Shown: positions 51,858-61,488, counted from the stretch's first letter. The stretch is DNA of 64,000 nt from Escherichia marmotae (GCF_002900365.1 NZ_CP025979.1:930001-994000), one strand, 5' to 3'. Notes: generated from the letters alone by a model not told the origin. A program made the numbers and translations.

Positions 51858-53498
51858 TCACGCCGTTACCAGACTAACTGAATCCCCCGCCACTCGTTGA
51901 GCTGCCGGTGCAGATTGTTTCGTCAGACGGAATACATCTACCGCTTCAGTTAATCGCGCCGCCTGCTCTTCAAGGGATACCGCCGCCGCAGAAGCCTCTT
52001 CCACCAGTGAGGCATTCTGTTGCGTCACTTTATCCATTTCAGAAATCGCCTGACTGACTTGCGTTATGCCCCTGCTTTGCTCATCCGACGCAGCAGCTAT
52101 TTCCTGCATGATATGCGTGACGCTCGCCACAGCGTCCATTATGGCACTCATGGTTTTCCCTGCTGTCGTCACCTCATTAGCTCCTTGCCCAATTAATCTG
52201 ACTGATTCACTGATCAGGCCTTCAATTTCTTTCGCTGCCTGAGCGCTACGGCTGGCGAGTGTACGCACTTCACTGGCAACGACAGCAAATCCGCGCCCTT
52301 GCTCACCGGCCCGCGCGGCTTCAACGGCTGCATTGAGCGCCAGAATATTTGTCTGGAAGGCAATACTGTTGATCACGGCGGTAATTTCAGAAATTTTCTT
52401 TGAACTGCTGGAGATATCCCCCATCGTTTTCACCACGCCGGAGACCGTCTGCCCACCATCGCTGGCTTTAATGGAAGCCTCTTGCGCCAGACGGCTTGCG
52501 TAGTGGGCATTATCCGCATTCTGTTTCACTGTCACAGTGAGTTGCTCCATGCTGGCAGCGGTTTGTTCAATCGCCGCGGCCTGTTCTTCAGTGCGCGAAG
52601 AAAGGTCGGCATTGCCAGCGGAAATTTCGCTGGTGCCGCGATAAATCTCCTCCGCCCCCTGACGTACCGTCCCGACAGTCATCACCAGCGAATGCTGCAT
52701 TTGCTGCAAATGACGGCTTAAACGGCCAATTTCACTGCGCCCAGAAGGTTCGTCAGCCATTGTCAGATTGCCACTGGCAATTTGTTCAATGCGTTGCGCA
52801 GCATGCTGCAGAGGTCGAATCACTATCCGACGCAAAACCATAAAGGTCATCAGCGTCATGACCAGGGCAAGCACAAACGCACCAATCATAAACATCACCC
52901 CCAGTCGAGTGCGCTGATGCGCCTGCTCCGTCAGATGATTTGCTCTGGCGCTACGTATTTCAACAGCGTTGTTTAAAATCTGGCTATAAACATTATCCAG
53001 CACTCGGATCTGCTCACTTTCATGATTAATAATCGCTTCGAACATGCCATTTTTGGCATATTTCAACATGGGTTGAAGACCTGTTATATAAGCCTGAAAA
53101 CGTTGATTTAATTCAGCATCCAGAGCTTCATCATCACGTGTTTTCACACGGCGATTCTGGTAAGCGCGATAACCTTGCTGCGACTGTTTAATCTGCAATT
53201 CTGCTTGTGCAATATTTTTCTTCATCTCTTCCATTTCTGCGATCCGACTCGCCGCCCCGGCCTGAATCATATTGATTCGGGCTGAACGCAAAAAATCAGA
53301 GCTATTTGCTAACCCCGTGCGAATCTGGATCTCGGCGGTGACATCTCGCTGATCGCGGTCAGCCTGCCAGAGAAAATATCCAGCCAGGGCTGAACTCAAA
53401 GCAAAAAGAAATAATATGCCGCCAAGAATGCAGGCAAATAACGGAACCAATCTGATGTGATATAAAAAGCCTGAGCGGTGTGAGGATGTTGTATTCAT
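51858..53498 (-). CDS. trg: Trg, methyl-accepting chemotaxis protein III (ribose/galactose)
   Basis: 546 residues. First membrane helix at about residues 15-38, periplasmic four-helix domain (QQGYRAYQNRRVKTRDDEAL and downstream), second membrane helix near 200-220, HAMP domain, then the signalling hairpin with the conserved tip (INSIAFQTNILALNAAVEAA, about residue 370). Methylation segments flank it (SSRTEEQAAAIEQTAASMEQ). The C-terminus (VSLVTA) lacks the NWETF pentapeptide, as is normal for Trg, so it relies on Tar/Tsr for CheR recruitment. It senses RbsB and MglB. Confidence 0.95.
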   Translation of the reverse strand: MNTTSSHRSGFLYHIRLVPLFACILGGILFLFALSSALAGYFLWQADRDQRDVTAEIQIRTGLANSSDFLRSARINMIQAGAASRIAEMEEMKKNIAQAELQIKQSQQGYRAYQNRRVKTRDDEALDAELNQRFQAYITGLQPMLKYAKNGMFEAIINHESEQIRVLDNVYSQILNNAVEIRSARANHLTEQAHQRTRLGVMFMIGAFVLALVMTLMTFMVLRRIVIRPLQHAAQRIEQIASGNLTMADEPSGRSEIGRLSRHLQQMQHSLVMTVGTVRQGAEEIYRGTSEISAGNADLSSRTEEQAAAIEQTAASMEQLTVTVKQNADNAHYASRLAQEASIKASDGGQTVSGVVKTMGDISSSSKKISEITAVINSIAFQTNILALNAAVEAARAGEQGRGFAVVASEVRTLASRSAQAAKEIEGLISESVRLIGQGANEVTTAGKTMSAIMDAVASVTHIMQEIAAASDEQSRGITQVSQAISEMDKVTQQNASLVEEASAAAVSLEEQAARLTEAVDVFRLTKQSAPAAQRVAGDSVSLVTA

Positions 53499-53654
53499 GA
53501 CCGTGATCTCTCTTCCAGGTTTACTCCCGATAGAGGGTCATCGGCACTTGACGGTAATTGCTTACTGCCAAAAACCTGTTCATATCACATTTTTACAACA
53601 ATTATTGCGATGAGAGATTATTACCGCCGGAATGAAGAAACCGGGAATCAGAAG

Positions 53655-53697
53655 GACGAAGGCCCCGATCGATAATGCTATCAAACGAGGCCAACGA

Positions 53698-53700
<3 letters not shown>
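53655..53700 (-). ncRNA. sokB: SokB antisense RNA (approximate)
   Basis: On the minus strand a stem GGCCTCG ... CGGGGCC (plus-strand 53686-53692 / 53661-53667) followed by TT resembles the terminal hairpin of Sok RNAs. It overlaps the region just upstream of the mokB start (53698), where a Sok RNA must bind to block translation. The exact ends are inferred. Confidence 0.55.
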
Positions 53701-53902
<202 letters not shown>

Positions 53903-53974
53903 GGGCAGCGCAGGGAGTTTTCCCCGCGTATCTGGCTGGCAGGTTCATTTTCTCATGGCACCCCTTTTTACTTT

Positions 53975-54148
53975 TCAGTTAGTGCACGTTTTTTTCGATG
54001 CGCTGATAGAACCATCGTTACAGACAAATTTGCCGCCAGCAGTGCAGTGAGAGATCCCCCCTTTCGAACCGGAACAAGGTTTTCGCCCTGCATCAGCATA
54101 AAAAGACATCAGTAATCCTATCAGTAAAATAAATGACAACTTCTTCAT
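53975..54148 (-). CDS. ydcA: YdcA, small secreted cysteine-rich protein
   Basis: 57 residues from ATG 54148, preceded by TGGAGGTTAT. Signal peptide MKKLSFILLIGLLMSFYADA. The mature part has four Cys (RKPCSGSKGGISHCTAGGKF, CNDGS, CTN), suggesting disulfides in the periplasm. It is almost identical to K-12 YdcA. Function unknown; the RydC sRNA gene lies next to it. Confidence 0.9.
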   Translation of the reverse strand: MKKLSFILLIGLLMSFYADAGRKPCSGSKGGISHCTAGGKFVCNDGSISASKKTCTN

Positions 54149-54343
54149 ATAACCTCCATGGTTTGCCGAATCTTATGTTCGGTACAAAAGTTATACGCCG
54201 GACAGTTTTTATTTCACTTAGGGAGATCAAAGATTGGATTGGGGGAAATTGAGTAACGCTCTTAATAGAAAGATAATTTGATTAAATATTGGCCAGGCAA
54301 ACATATAAACACGAATTCTGGTTTTATTTGTCATACAAATAAA

Positions 54344-54349
54344 TATAAT
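54344..54349 (+). promoter_or_regulatory. -10 hexamer of RydC
   Basis: Perfect TATAAT six bases upstream of the inferred RydC 5' end. Confidence 0.7.
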
Positions 54350-54354
54350 AGGTG

Positions 54355-54418
54355 CTTCCGATGTAGACCCGTATTCTTCGCCTGTACCACGGGTCTGGTT
54401 TAGTACAGGCGTTTTCTT
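54355..54418 (+). ncRNA. rydC: RydC, Hfq-binding small RNA
   Basis: The 64-nt sequence begins CTTCCGATGTAGACCCGTAT, contains CGCCTGTACCACGGGTC and ends AGTACAGGCGTTTTCTT, matching K-12 RydC except for a small change in the GGTCTGGTTTAG stretch. Complementary GACCCG/CGGGTC and GCCTGTAC/GTACAGGC pairs interlock to form the characteristic pseudoknot, followed by a U-run. RydC stabilises cfa mRNA and represses yejABEF/csgD. The conserved 5' CUUCCGAUGUAG region, used for target pairing, is intact. Confidence 0.92.
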
Positions 54419-54427
54419 TTACTGTTG

Positions 54428-54979
54428 TCAGGAACGCTTACGCGGCATCATGCGCAGAAGCGTATTGTCCTTCCAGAAATAGTGGTGCGCCAATGCAGCA
54501 GCGGCATGCAACCCAATAACGAAATACCCCAGATTTGCCAGCGTTTCATGCCACTATTTTAAGGTATCTACCAGATCGAAATTGGCCTCTGAGGCATGAG
54601 GCATGAGGCATGAGGCATGAGGCATCATCACACCAAACGCAAACCACGGATTGCCACGGTTATACATCATCACCATGCCAATTATCGGCAGTGCGATAAA
54701 CAGCAAGTAAATGACCAGATGCCCGAGATGCGCAAGCCCCGTCATCATTGGCTTTGGTTTAGGCACAATTGGTGGCGTTGGATATTTCAGTCTTAGCACG
54801 AGACGAAGCACCATCAGTACGAAAATCGAAATGCCACAGGAAACATGGATCATGTTGATAACCGGTCGATCGGCTCGCGGGAAAAATCCACGAAACTCCA
54901 TCGCACAGTAAGCTGCGATAACCAGTAAAAAGACCAGCCAGTGAATACCGATTTGTAACTTTGAGTATTTATTTTCCAT
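54428..54979 (-). pseudogene. cybB: CybB, cytochrome b561, broken by amber codon and 7-bp repeat expansion
   Basis: ATG 54979 (MENKYSKLQIGIHWLVFLLV) to TCA 54428, 183 codons plus stop. That equals the 176 residues of K-12 plus a seven-residue insertion (MPHASCL) caused by extra copies of a heptamer at 54591-54625. A TAG at 54554-54556 then interrupts after DTLK. Reading through gives WHETLANLGYFVIGLHAAAA and ends RMMPRKRS. The lost part is the fourth membrane helix with the second pair of haem-ligand His residues, so the truncated protein cannot bind haem normally. CybB is superoxide:ubiquinone oxidoreductase in K-12. Confidence 0.93.
54591..54625. repeat. Five tandem copies of GAGGCAT inside cybB
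   Basis: GAGGCAT is repeated five times without error (35 bp). On the coding strand it reads ATGCCTC. Where K-12 codes MPYASEANF, this strain codes MPHASCLMPHASEANF, i.e. three extra units (21 bp, in frame). Confidence 0.95.
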
Positions 54980-55167
54980 AACATTTCCTGATTTAAAACA
55001 ATTTATTGTTAACATAACCAGCTTTTCTCAAAATTTCATTAAATATTGTTCACCCATTTTCAGTAGGTTACGTTTCACTGCGAGAATGTAGATTGCTCAT
55101 CCCACCATCCTGGTCTAAGCCTGGAAAGGATTAATTTTCACCCACGAGTTCCTGACAGGAGAAAACC

Positions 55168-56169
55168 ATGAGTAAAGTTGGTATTAACGGTTTTGGTCGT
55201 ATCGGTCGACTGGTATTGCGTCGATTACTGGAGGTCAAAAGCAATATAGATGTTGTCGCCATTAATGATCTCACATCCCCGAAAATTCTCGCCTACTTGC
55301 TAAAACACGATTCAAACTACGGCCCGTTCCCCTAGAGCGTTGATTTCACTGAAGATTCACTTATTGTCGATGGCAAAAGTATTGCGGTTTACGCCGAAAA
55401 AGAGGCGAAAAATATTCCGTGGAAAGCGAAAGGTGCAGAAATCATTGTTGAATGTACCGGCTTTTATACATCCGCAGAGAAATCGCAGGCACATCTGGAT
55501 GCTGGCGCGAAGAAGGTGTTAATTTCCGCCCCTGCCGGTGAAATGAAAACCATCGTTTATAACGTCAATGACAACACGCTGGATGGCAACGACACCATTG
55601 TTTCCGTGGCGTCCTGCACCACCAACTGTCTTGCGCCGATGGTCAAAGCACTCCATGACAATTTTGGAATAGAAGTCGGCACGATGACGACGATTCATGC
55701 CTATACCGGCACCCAGTCACTGGTGGATGGTCCGCGTGGTAAAGATCTACGCGCTTCACGTGCGGCGGCAGAAAATATTATTCCCCATACAACGGGCGCA
55801 GCAAAAGCTATTGGTCTGGTGATCCCGGAACTGAGCGGTAAACTGAAAGGCCATGCACAGCGTGTACCGGTAAAAACGGGTTCTGTCACCGAGTTGGTGT
55901 CTATTCTCGGTAAAAAAGTGACTGCCGAAGAAGTGAACAATGCACTTAAAAAGGCGACAAACAATAACGAATCATTTGGTTATACCGATGAAGAAATAGT
56001 CTCTTCCGATATCATTGGTAGCCATTTTGGTTCGGTGTTTGATGCCACCCAAACGGAAATTACCGCCGTGGGCGATTTGCAACTGGTAAAAACAGTCGCC
56101 TGGTACGACAACGAATATGGCTTTGTCACCCAGCTTATTCGCACCCTGGAAAAATTCGCCAAACTCTGA
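55168..56169 (+). pseudogene. gapC: GapC, second glyceraldehyde-3-phosphate dehydrogenase, one amber codon
   Basis: ATG 55168 ([20 protein letters not shown]) behind CAGGAGAAAACC. The whole 333-residue frame is collinear with GAPDH, with the NAD site NGFGRIGR, catalytic Cys in SVASCTTNCLAP and His in TTIHAYTGTQ. The only lesion is TAG at 55333-55335 (codon 56, after NYGPFP). Translation could restart only at downstream Met codons without the NAD domain. The main glycolytic GapA is encoded elsewhere, so loss is tolerated. K-12 gapC is also a pseudogene, with its own lesions. Confidence 0.95.
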
Positions 56170-56174
56170 CAGAT

Positions 56175-56205
56175 ACAGGCGGAGGAAAATGCCTCCGCCT
56201 GTTTC
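56175..56205. terminator. Bidirectional terminator between gapC and aldA
   Basis: Stem ACAGGCGGAGG (56175-56185) / CCTCCGCCTGT (56192-56202) followed by TTC; only 41 bases separate the two convergent stop codons. Confidence 0.88.
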
Positions 56206-56210
56206 ACACA

Positions 56211-57650
56211 TTACGACTGTAAATAAACGACCTGGGTTTGCAGGTATTCATGCAAACCATGTTTACCATCCGCACCGCCAATACCCGACTTACGCCATCC
56301 GGCGTGGAAACCTTGCATCGCTTCAAAGTTTTCACGATTGATGTAGGTTTCACCGAACTTCAACCCTTTGATGGCTTTCATCGCGACGTTCAGATTTTGA
56401 GTATAAATCGACGAGGTCAGGCCGTAATCGCTGTCGTTAGCCATGGCGATAGCGTGTTCCAGCGTATCGAAAGCGACAACAGGCAGCACCGGGCCAAAGG
56501 TTTCTTCGTGCATAATTGACATTTCCTGGCGAACATCCAGCAATATTGTCGGCGGATAATAGTACCCTTTCCCCGCTACCGCTTTGCCACCAAGCGCCAC
56601 TCTCGCGCCCTCTTCTACAGCACGAGCCACTTTCTGCTCAACCTTTTCCAACGCCGCGGCGTTAATCAACGGCCCCATTGCAATGTCGTTGCGTTCAGAA
56701 GGATTGCCAAACTGCACCGCCTGCATCGCTTCACCAAGTCGGTTAACAAACTGATCATAAATGCCTTTCTGTACATAAACACGTTCAGCACAGTTGCACA
56801 CTTGCCCACTATTAATGACTCGTGAATCAACGATGGCTTTGACTGCCAGTTCAATATCAGCGTCATCCATCACAATAGCGGGCGCTTTGCCGCCCAGTTC
56901 CAGACACACTTTGGTGATATTTTTCGCCGCAGTTGCCATGATTTTCTCCCCGGCGGCGACGCTGCCCGTCATACTGACCATTGCGACCTTCGGGTTACCC
57001 GCCAGTTCCTGACCCACTGTTTCACCGCGCCCCAGCACAAGGTTAAACACGCCGCGTGGAAGGCCAATTTCATCGACGATTTTGGCGAAAGCAATTGCGT
57101 TATTTGGTGTAAATTCGCTCGGTTTAATGACGATGGTATTGCCGGTGAGCAGAGCGGGTGCCATTTTGCGGGCAATCAGGAAGAACGGGAAATTCCACGG
57201 CAGAATACCGGTGGTCACGCCAAGCGCACGTTTAAAAAGAAGAATATTCTCTCCCGGGCGATCGCTTTGAATAATCTCACCCTCGTAGCGCCGCGCCCAC
57301 TCCGCCATATAATCAATATAGTCCGCCGTGAAAGCCACTTCGACTTCAGCCAGTTGCTGGACTTTGCCCCCTTCCTCGACAATCAGTGCACTAATTTCAC
57401 TGGCGCGTTCGCGGATCCCGGCAGCGATTTTGCGTAACCAACTGGCGCGCTCAATGGCAGGCAATGCTTCCCATTCTGGTTGGGCGCGTTCTGCAGCATC
57501 GATTGCCTTACGGGCATCCTCAGCCTGACCATCAGGAATACGGGAAATAACCGTCTCTGTTGCAGGGTTTACAACATCAATCCATGCATCTCCATGCCAG
57601 GTAACAAACTGTCCATCGATATACATAGGATGTTGAACGGGTACTGACAT
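56211..57650 (-). CDS. aldA: AldA, lactaldehyde/glycolaldehyde dehydrogenase
   Basis: 479 residues. NAD-dependent ALDH with catalytic Cys in NSGQVCNCAERVYVQ (about residue 285), Glu in VCLELGGKAPAIV (about 251), and cofactor turn SMTGSVAAGEKI. It oxidises L-lactaldehyde from fucose/rhamnose breakdown and glycolaldehyde. The start ATG is preceded by CAGGAGTCGCCC. Transcribed alone; a 195-base spacer separates it from ydcF. Confidence 0.95.
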   Translation of the reverse strand: MSVPVQHPMYIDGQFVTWHGDAWIDVVNPATETVISRIPDGQAEDARKAIDAAERAQPEWEALPAIERASWLRKIAAGIRERASEISALIVEEGGKVQQLAEVEVAFTADYIDYMAEWARRYEGEIIQSDRPGENILLFKRALGVTTGILPWNFPFFLIARKMAPALLTGNTIVIKPSEFTPNNAIAFAKIVDEIGLPRGVFNLVLGRGETVGQELAGNPKVAMVSMTGSVAAGEKIMATAAKNITKVCLELGGKAPAIVMDDADIELAVKAIVDSRVINSGQVCNCAERVYVQKGIYDQFVNRLGEAMQAVQFGNPSERNDIAMGPLINAAALEKVEQKVARAVEEGARVALGGKAVAGKGYYYPPTILLDVRQEMSIMHEETFGPVLPVVAFDTLEHAIAMANDSDYGLTSSIYTQNLNVAMKAIKGLKFGETYINRENFEAMQGFHAGWRKSGIGGADGKHGLHEYLQTQVVYLQS

Positions 57651-57808
57651 GGGCGACTCCTGTGATTATTGTGTTTTTATTTAGTAAATATATTGTTAAT
57701 AAACATCAATCATTGCGGAAACGGCATCGTGGAAGGACGAATCTGTGAAGGGCTTCATAAAAACAGGTGTGAAAGAAATAAAAGGCAGAAGTAAAAGTAA
57801 AGAATCAT

Positions 57809-57840
57809 GCCCGTTTGCCAACGGTTTTTCACAAACGGGC
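57809..57840. terminator. Hairpin downstream of ydcF
   Basis: Stem GCCCGTTTG (57809-57817) / CAAACGGGC (57832-57840), followed by AATTTTTA on the plus strand. It sits 6 bases after the ydcF stop on the minus strand; the T-run is on the other side, so orientation is ambiguous. Confidence 0.55.
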
Positions 57841-57845
57841 AATTT

Positions 57846-58646
57846 TTAACGTAGCGAACGACTTTCCATCGCTTCAATAAGTACAGCGTCGTGTTTCAGC
57901 GTCTGCCATGCCTGGGCGACTTCTACAGGAAAATCAACGTGAACGATAAAATCACGTCCGCGGGGGCCATAACCGTCGCTATCATCACGCAAACGTGGTA
58001 GCTCACCAGTAAGTAGCGATAAATAACGTTCAACTGGCCATAATCCTTCCAGTTGATTAACAAATGCGACACTGTCTGCGTTATTCCCCACTTGTGGTAC
58101 GAATCCTGGGTAACTTAACCAGCGAGGTGCATCGGGATTATCAGCAGTAATACGGCGGAACGTCGCCATCGTGCGCCGCTGCATGGTGGGATCCTGCACA
58201 ACGATAGCCGTGTGAATGCGCTCTGTGGCCTGATTCAATAACGCGACGCTGAAGCGGGCGTTTTCACCGCAGTTCGTTGACTGGTCTTCAATCCAGATTT
58301 TTTCATGGGGAATATGCCAGAACTGATGGGCAATATCTGCAAGGATGGTGGCTTCTGCCCTGCCCGTGGTACGAATGATGTTGTAATGTGGATGCTGTGC
58401 GACAGCACTATATAAAAAGGTTGTCGAGTGACCGATACCACCGCTGATCAGTAATGAAATTTGCTGATCGCGGGCAATCTTGCATGCAGCGTCGATAGTG
58501 GGAATAACAGCGTTACCTGCGAGGATCACGCAATCAGCCTGATACGGCATCTCACCAGAGAAATCATCCTGCGCCAGCCATCGACCAATAACGTTTATGG
58601 CATCTATAGTTGTCGCTGAAAGCGTCGGAAACGGGTTAATGTTCAT
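57846..58646 (-). CDS. ydcF: YdcF, DUF218 SAM-binding-type protein
   Basis: 266 residues from ATG 58646 (MNINPFPTLSATTIDAINVI), behind GAAGGAGGGACC; the longer frame to 58706 lacks a better site. DUF218/ElyC-like Rossmann fold with ADCVILAGNAVIPT and ISGGIGHSTTFL loops and an IEDQSTNCGENARF motif. The K-12 crystal structure binds S-adenosylmethionine, but the role is unknown. Upstream, the IS66 copy 2 begins 137 bases away, which may separate the gene from its natural upstream region. Confidence 0.92.
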   Translation of the reverse strand: MNINPFPTLSATTIDAINVIGRWLAQDDFSGEMPYQADCVILAGNAVIPTIDAACKIARDQQISLLISGGIGHSTTFLYSAVAQHPHYNIIRTTGRAEATILADIAHQFWHIPHEKIWIEDQSTNCGENARFSVALLNQATERIHTAIVVQDPTMQRRTMATFRRITADNPDAPRWLSYPGFVPQVGNNADSVAFVNQLEGLWPVERYLSLLTGELPRLRDDSDGYGPRGRDFIVHVDFPVEVAQAWQTLKHDAVLIEAMESRSLR

Positions 58647-58775
58647 GGTCCCTCCTTCTCGTTCCCTTAAGAATACTGCGTGAGATAATAATGAGAAGCG
58701 GAGCACTCTGAAAGGAAGACGTTGTATTTTCTCTATCCTCCTTCGTAAGCCTGATATTTGTTTTACTCATACTGT

Positions 58776-58783
58776 ATTTGAGG
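58776..58783. repeat. IS66 copy 2 target-site duplication, left (ATTTGAGG)
   Basis: Octamer directly before GTAACCGGCTC; repeated exactly at 61481-61488. Confidence 0.97.
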
Positions 58784-58866
58784 GTAACCGGCTCATTTAA
58801 ACCGTCTGGTCTGTTTCCTCCGGCTCTACAAAAATAATGTCCATCATTTTTAATGGACACTATCGT

Positions 58867-59512
58867 ATGAAACACCGGACCTGGATCACTGAAGCTTTAC
58901 GTCTTCACTTTGAAGAACATTTACCCCGGGTTGTGGCCGGGCGTCGCCTGGGTGTACCAAAATCAACAGTTTAGTATGTTCGTGCGCTTTCGGAGAGCTG
59001 GCCTTTCGTGGCCTTTGCCCGCAGGCATGTCGGAGCAGGAACTTGATGCCTGCCTTTACGGACAATTTTCCACGGTACCAGTCGTACGTCCTGAAAGCAC
59101 CGTTATATCCGAAGCCCCCGTGGTAAAAAAACGTCCCCGGCGGCCCAACTTCCCTTATGAGTTTAAAATCGCCTTAGTGGAGCAGTCACTGCAGCCCGGA
59201 GCCTGTGTGGCGCAGATCGCCCGGGAAAACGGAATCAACGATAACCTGCTCTTCAACTGGCGCCATCAATACCGGAAAGGTGGCCTGCTGCCTTCCGGAA
59301 AAAATATGCCGGCACTGCTTCCCGTGACGTTAACGCCGGAGCCGGATAATAAAATCCCGGCCCCCGCACAGGAACCAGAGCAGATAAATACACCGTCCGA
59401 CAGTCTGTGTTGTGAGCTGGTTCTGCCGGCCGGAACTCTCAGGCTTAAAGGTAAACTGACGCCGGCGTTATTACAGACACTTATCCGCGAAATAAAAGGG
59501 AGCAGCCACTGA
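58867..59512 (+). pseudogene. IS66 TnpA with 2-bp deletion (copy 2)
   Basis: The frame from ATG 58867 (MKHRTWITEALRLHFEEHLP) meets a TAG at 58972 after PKSTV because two bases (GT) are missing compared with copy 1. A second frame starting at ATG 58910 runs through the deletion and covers the whole remainder (FVRFRRAGLSWPLPAGMSEQ to IREIKGSSH, 200 codons). So a protein with an altered N-terminus could still be made; whether it works is unknown. Confidence 0.85.
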
Positions 59513-59859
59513 TGATATCTCTCCCTGCCGGTTCGCGTATCTGGCTGGTTGCCGGTATCACCGACATGCGGAATGGCTTTAACGGCCTGGCATCAAAAGT
59601 TCAGAACGTCCTGAAGGATGACCCGTTCTCCGGACACCTGTTCATCTTCCGCGGACGCCGGGGTGACCAGATAAAAGTGTTGTGGGCTGACAGTGACGGA
59701 CTGTGCCTCTTCACCAAACGCCTGGAGCGGGGCCGCTTCGTCTGGCCAGTCACCCGTGACGGCAAGGTGCACCTTACTCCGGCTCAGTTATCCATGCTTC
59801 CTGAAGGTATCAACTGGAAGCACCCGAAACGAACGGAACGCGCTGGAATCCGCATATAA
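59512..59859 (+). CDS. IS66 TnpB (copy 2)
   Basis: 115 residues, same protein as at 16449-16796; the only difference is a synonymous TTC/TTT codon. Start overlaps the tnpA stop. Confidence 0.95.
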   Translation: MISLPAGSRIWLVAGITDMRNGFNGLASKVQNVLKDDPFSGHLFIFRGRRGDQIKVLWADSDGLCLFTKRLERGRFVWPVTRDGKVHLTPAQLSMLPEGINWKHPKRTERAGIRI

Positions 59860-59878
59860 CCCGTTGTAAAGTGAGGAT

Positions 59879-61450
59879 ATGGACACCTCACTTGCTCATG
59901 AGAACGCCCGCCTGCGGGCACTGTTGCAGACGCAACAGGACACCATCCGCCAGATGGCTGAATACAACCGCCTGCTCTCACAGCGGGTGGCGGCTTATGC
60001 TTCCGAAATCAACCGGCTGAAGGCGCTGGTTGCGAAACTGCAACGTATGCAGTTCGGTAAAAGCTCAGAAAAACTTCGTGCAAAAACCGAACGGCAGATA
60101 CAGGAAGCTCAGGAGCGAATCAGCGCACTTCAGGAAGAAATGGCGGAAACGCTGGGTGAGCAATATGACCCGGTACTGCCATCCGCCCTGCGCCAGTCTT
60201 CAGCCCGTAAACCGTTACCGGCCTCACTTCCCCGTGAAACCCGGGTTATCCGGCCGGAAGAGGAATGCTGTCCTGCCTGTGGTGGTGAACTCAGTTCTCT
60301 GGGATGTGATGTGTCAGAGCAACTGGAGCTTATCAGCAGCGCCTTTAAGGTTATCGAAACACAACGTCCGAAACTGGCCTGTTGCCGGTGCGACCATATC
60401 GTGCAGGCACCAGTACCTTCAAAACCCATTGCACGCAGTTATGCCGGAGCGGGGCTTCTGGCCCATGTTGTCACCGGGAAATATGCAGACCATCTGCCGT
60501 TATACCGCCAGTCAGAAATATACCGTCGTCAGGGAGTGGAGCTGAGCCGTGCCACACTGGGGCGCTGGACCGGTGCCGTTGCTGAACTGCTGGAGCCGCT
60601 GTATGACGTCCTGCGCCAGTATGTGCTGATGCCCGGTAAAGTCCATGCCGATGATATCCCCGTCCCGGTCCAGGAGCCGGGCAGCGGTAAAACCCGGACA
60701 GCCCGGCTGTGGGTCTACGTCCGTGATGACCGCAACGCCGGTTCACAGATGCCCCCGGCGGTCTGGTTCGCGTACAGTCCGGACCGGAAAGGTATCCATC
60801 CACAAAATCACCTGGCCGGTTACAGCGGTGTGCTTCAGGCCGATGCTTACGGTGGTTACCGGGTGTTATACGAATCCGGCAGAATAACGGAAGCCGCGTG
60901 TATGGCTCATGCCCGGAGAAAAATCCACGATGTGCATGCAAGAGCGCCCACCGACATCACCACGGAAGCCCTGCAGCGTATCGGTGAACTGTATGCTATC
61001 GAGGCAGAGGTCCGGGGCTGTTCAGCAGAACAGCGTCTGGCGGCAAGAAAAGCCAGAGCCGCGCCACTGATGCAGTCACTGTATGACTGGATACAGCAAC
61101 AGATGAAAACACTGTCGCGTCACTCAGATACGGCAAAAGCGTTCGCATACCTGCTGAAACAGTGGGATGCACTGAACGTGTACTGCAGTAATGGCTGGGT
61201 GGAAATCGACAACAACATCGCAGAGAACGCCTTACGGGGAGTGGCCGTAGGCCGGAAAAACTGGATGTTCGCGGGTTCCGACAGCGGTGGTGAACATGCG
61301 GCGGTGTTGTACTCGCTGATCGGCACATGCCGTCTGAACAATGTGGAGCCAGAAAAGTGGCTGCGTTACGTCATTGAACATATCCAGGACTGGCCGGCAA
61401 ACCGGGTACGCGATCTGTTGCCCTGGAAAGTTGATCTGAGCTCTCAGTAA
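59879..61450 (+). CDS. IS66 TnpC transposase (copy 2)
   Basis: 523 residues, same protein as at 16816-18387, with intact N-terminal coiled coil, Cys pairs and DDE residues. With complete termini this copy may be mobile if its shifted TnpA is functional or supplied in trans. Confidence 0.95.
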   Translation: MDTSLAHENARLRALLQTQQDTIRQMAEYNRLLSQRVAAYASEINRLKALVAKLQRMQFGKSSEKLRAKTERQIQEAQERISALQEEMAETLGEQYDPVLPSALRQSSARKPLPASLPRETRVIRPEEECCPACGGELSSLGCDVSEQLELISSAFKVIETQRPKLACCRCDHIVQAPVPSKPIARSYAGAGLLAHVVTGKYADHLPLYRQSEIYRRQGVELSRATLGRWTGAVAELLEPLYDVLRQYVLMPGKVHADDIPVPVQEPGSGKTRTARLWVYVRDDRNAGSQMPPAVWFAYSPDRKGIHPQNHLAGYSGVLQADAYGGYRVLYESGRITEAACMAHARRKIHDVHARAPTDITTEALQRIGELYAIEAEVRGCSAEQRLAARKARAAPLMQSLYDWIQQQMKTLSRHSDTAKAFAYLLKQWDALNVYCSNGWVEIDNNIAENALRGVAVGRKNWMFAGSDSGGEHAAVLYSLIGTCRLNNVEPEKWLRYVIEHIQDWPANRVRDLLPWKVDLSSQ

Positions 61451-61480
61451 ATATCAATACGGTTCTGACGAGCCGCTTAC

Positions 61481-61488
61481 ATTTGAGG
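61481..61488. repeat. IS66 copy 2 target-site duplication, right (ATTTGAGG)
   Basis: Exact partner of 58776-58783. Confidence 0.97.

Larger units (their letters stand above)
58784..61480 (+). mobile_element. IS66-family element copy 2
   Basis: 2697 bp, with the same termini as copy 1 and almost identical throughout. Differences seen are a 2-bp deletion in tnpA (TTTGTAGT in copy 1, TTTAGT here), one C/T in tnpB and one C/A in tnpC. It is inserted between ydcF and hrpA with an 8-bp duplication. Confidence 0.97.

Noticed and set aside
54591..54625. Tandem heptamer considered as the start of a CRISPR or minisatellite
   Set aside because: There are no spacers and no further units; it lies inside the cybB reading frame and is simple slippage-type expansion.
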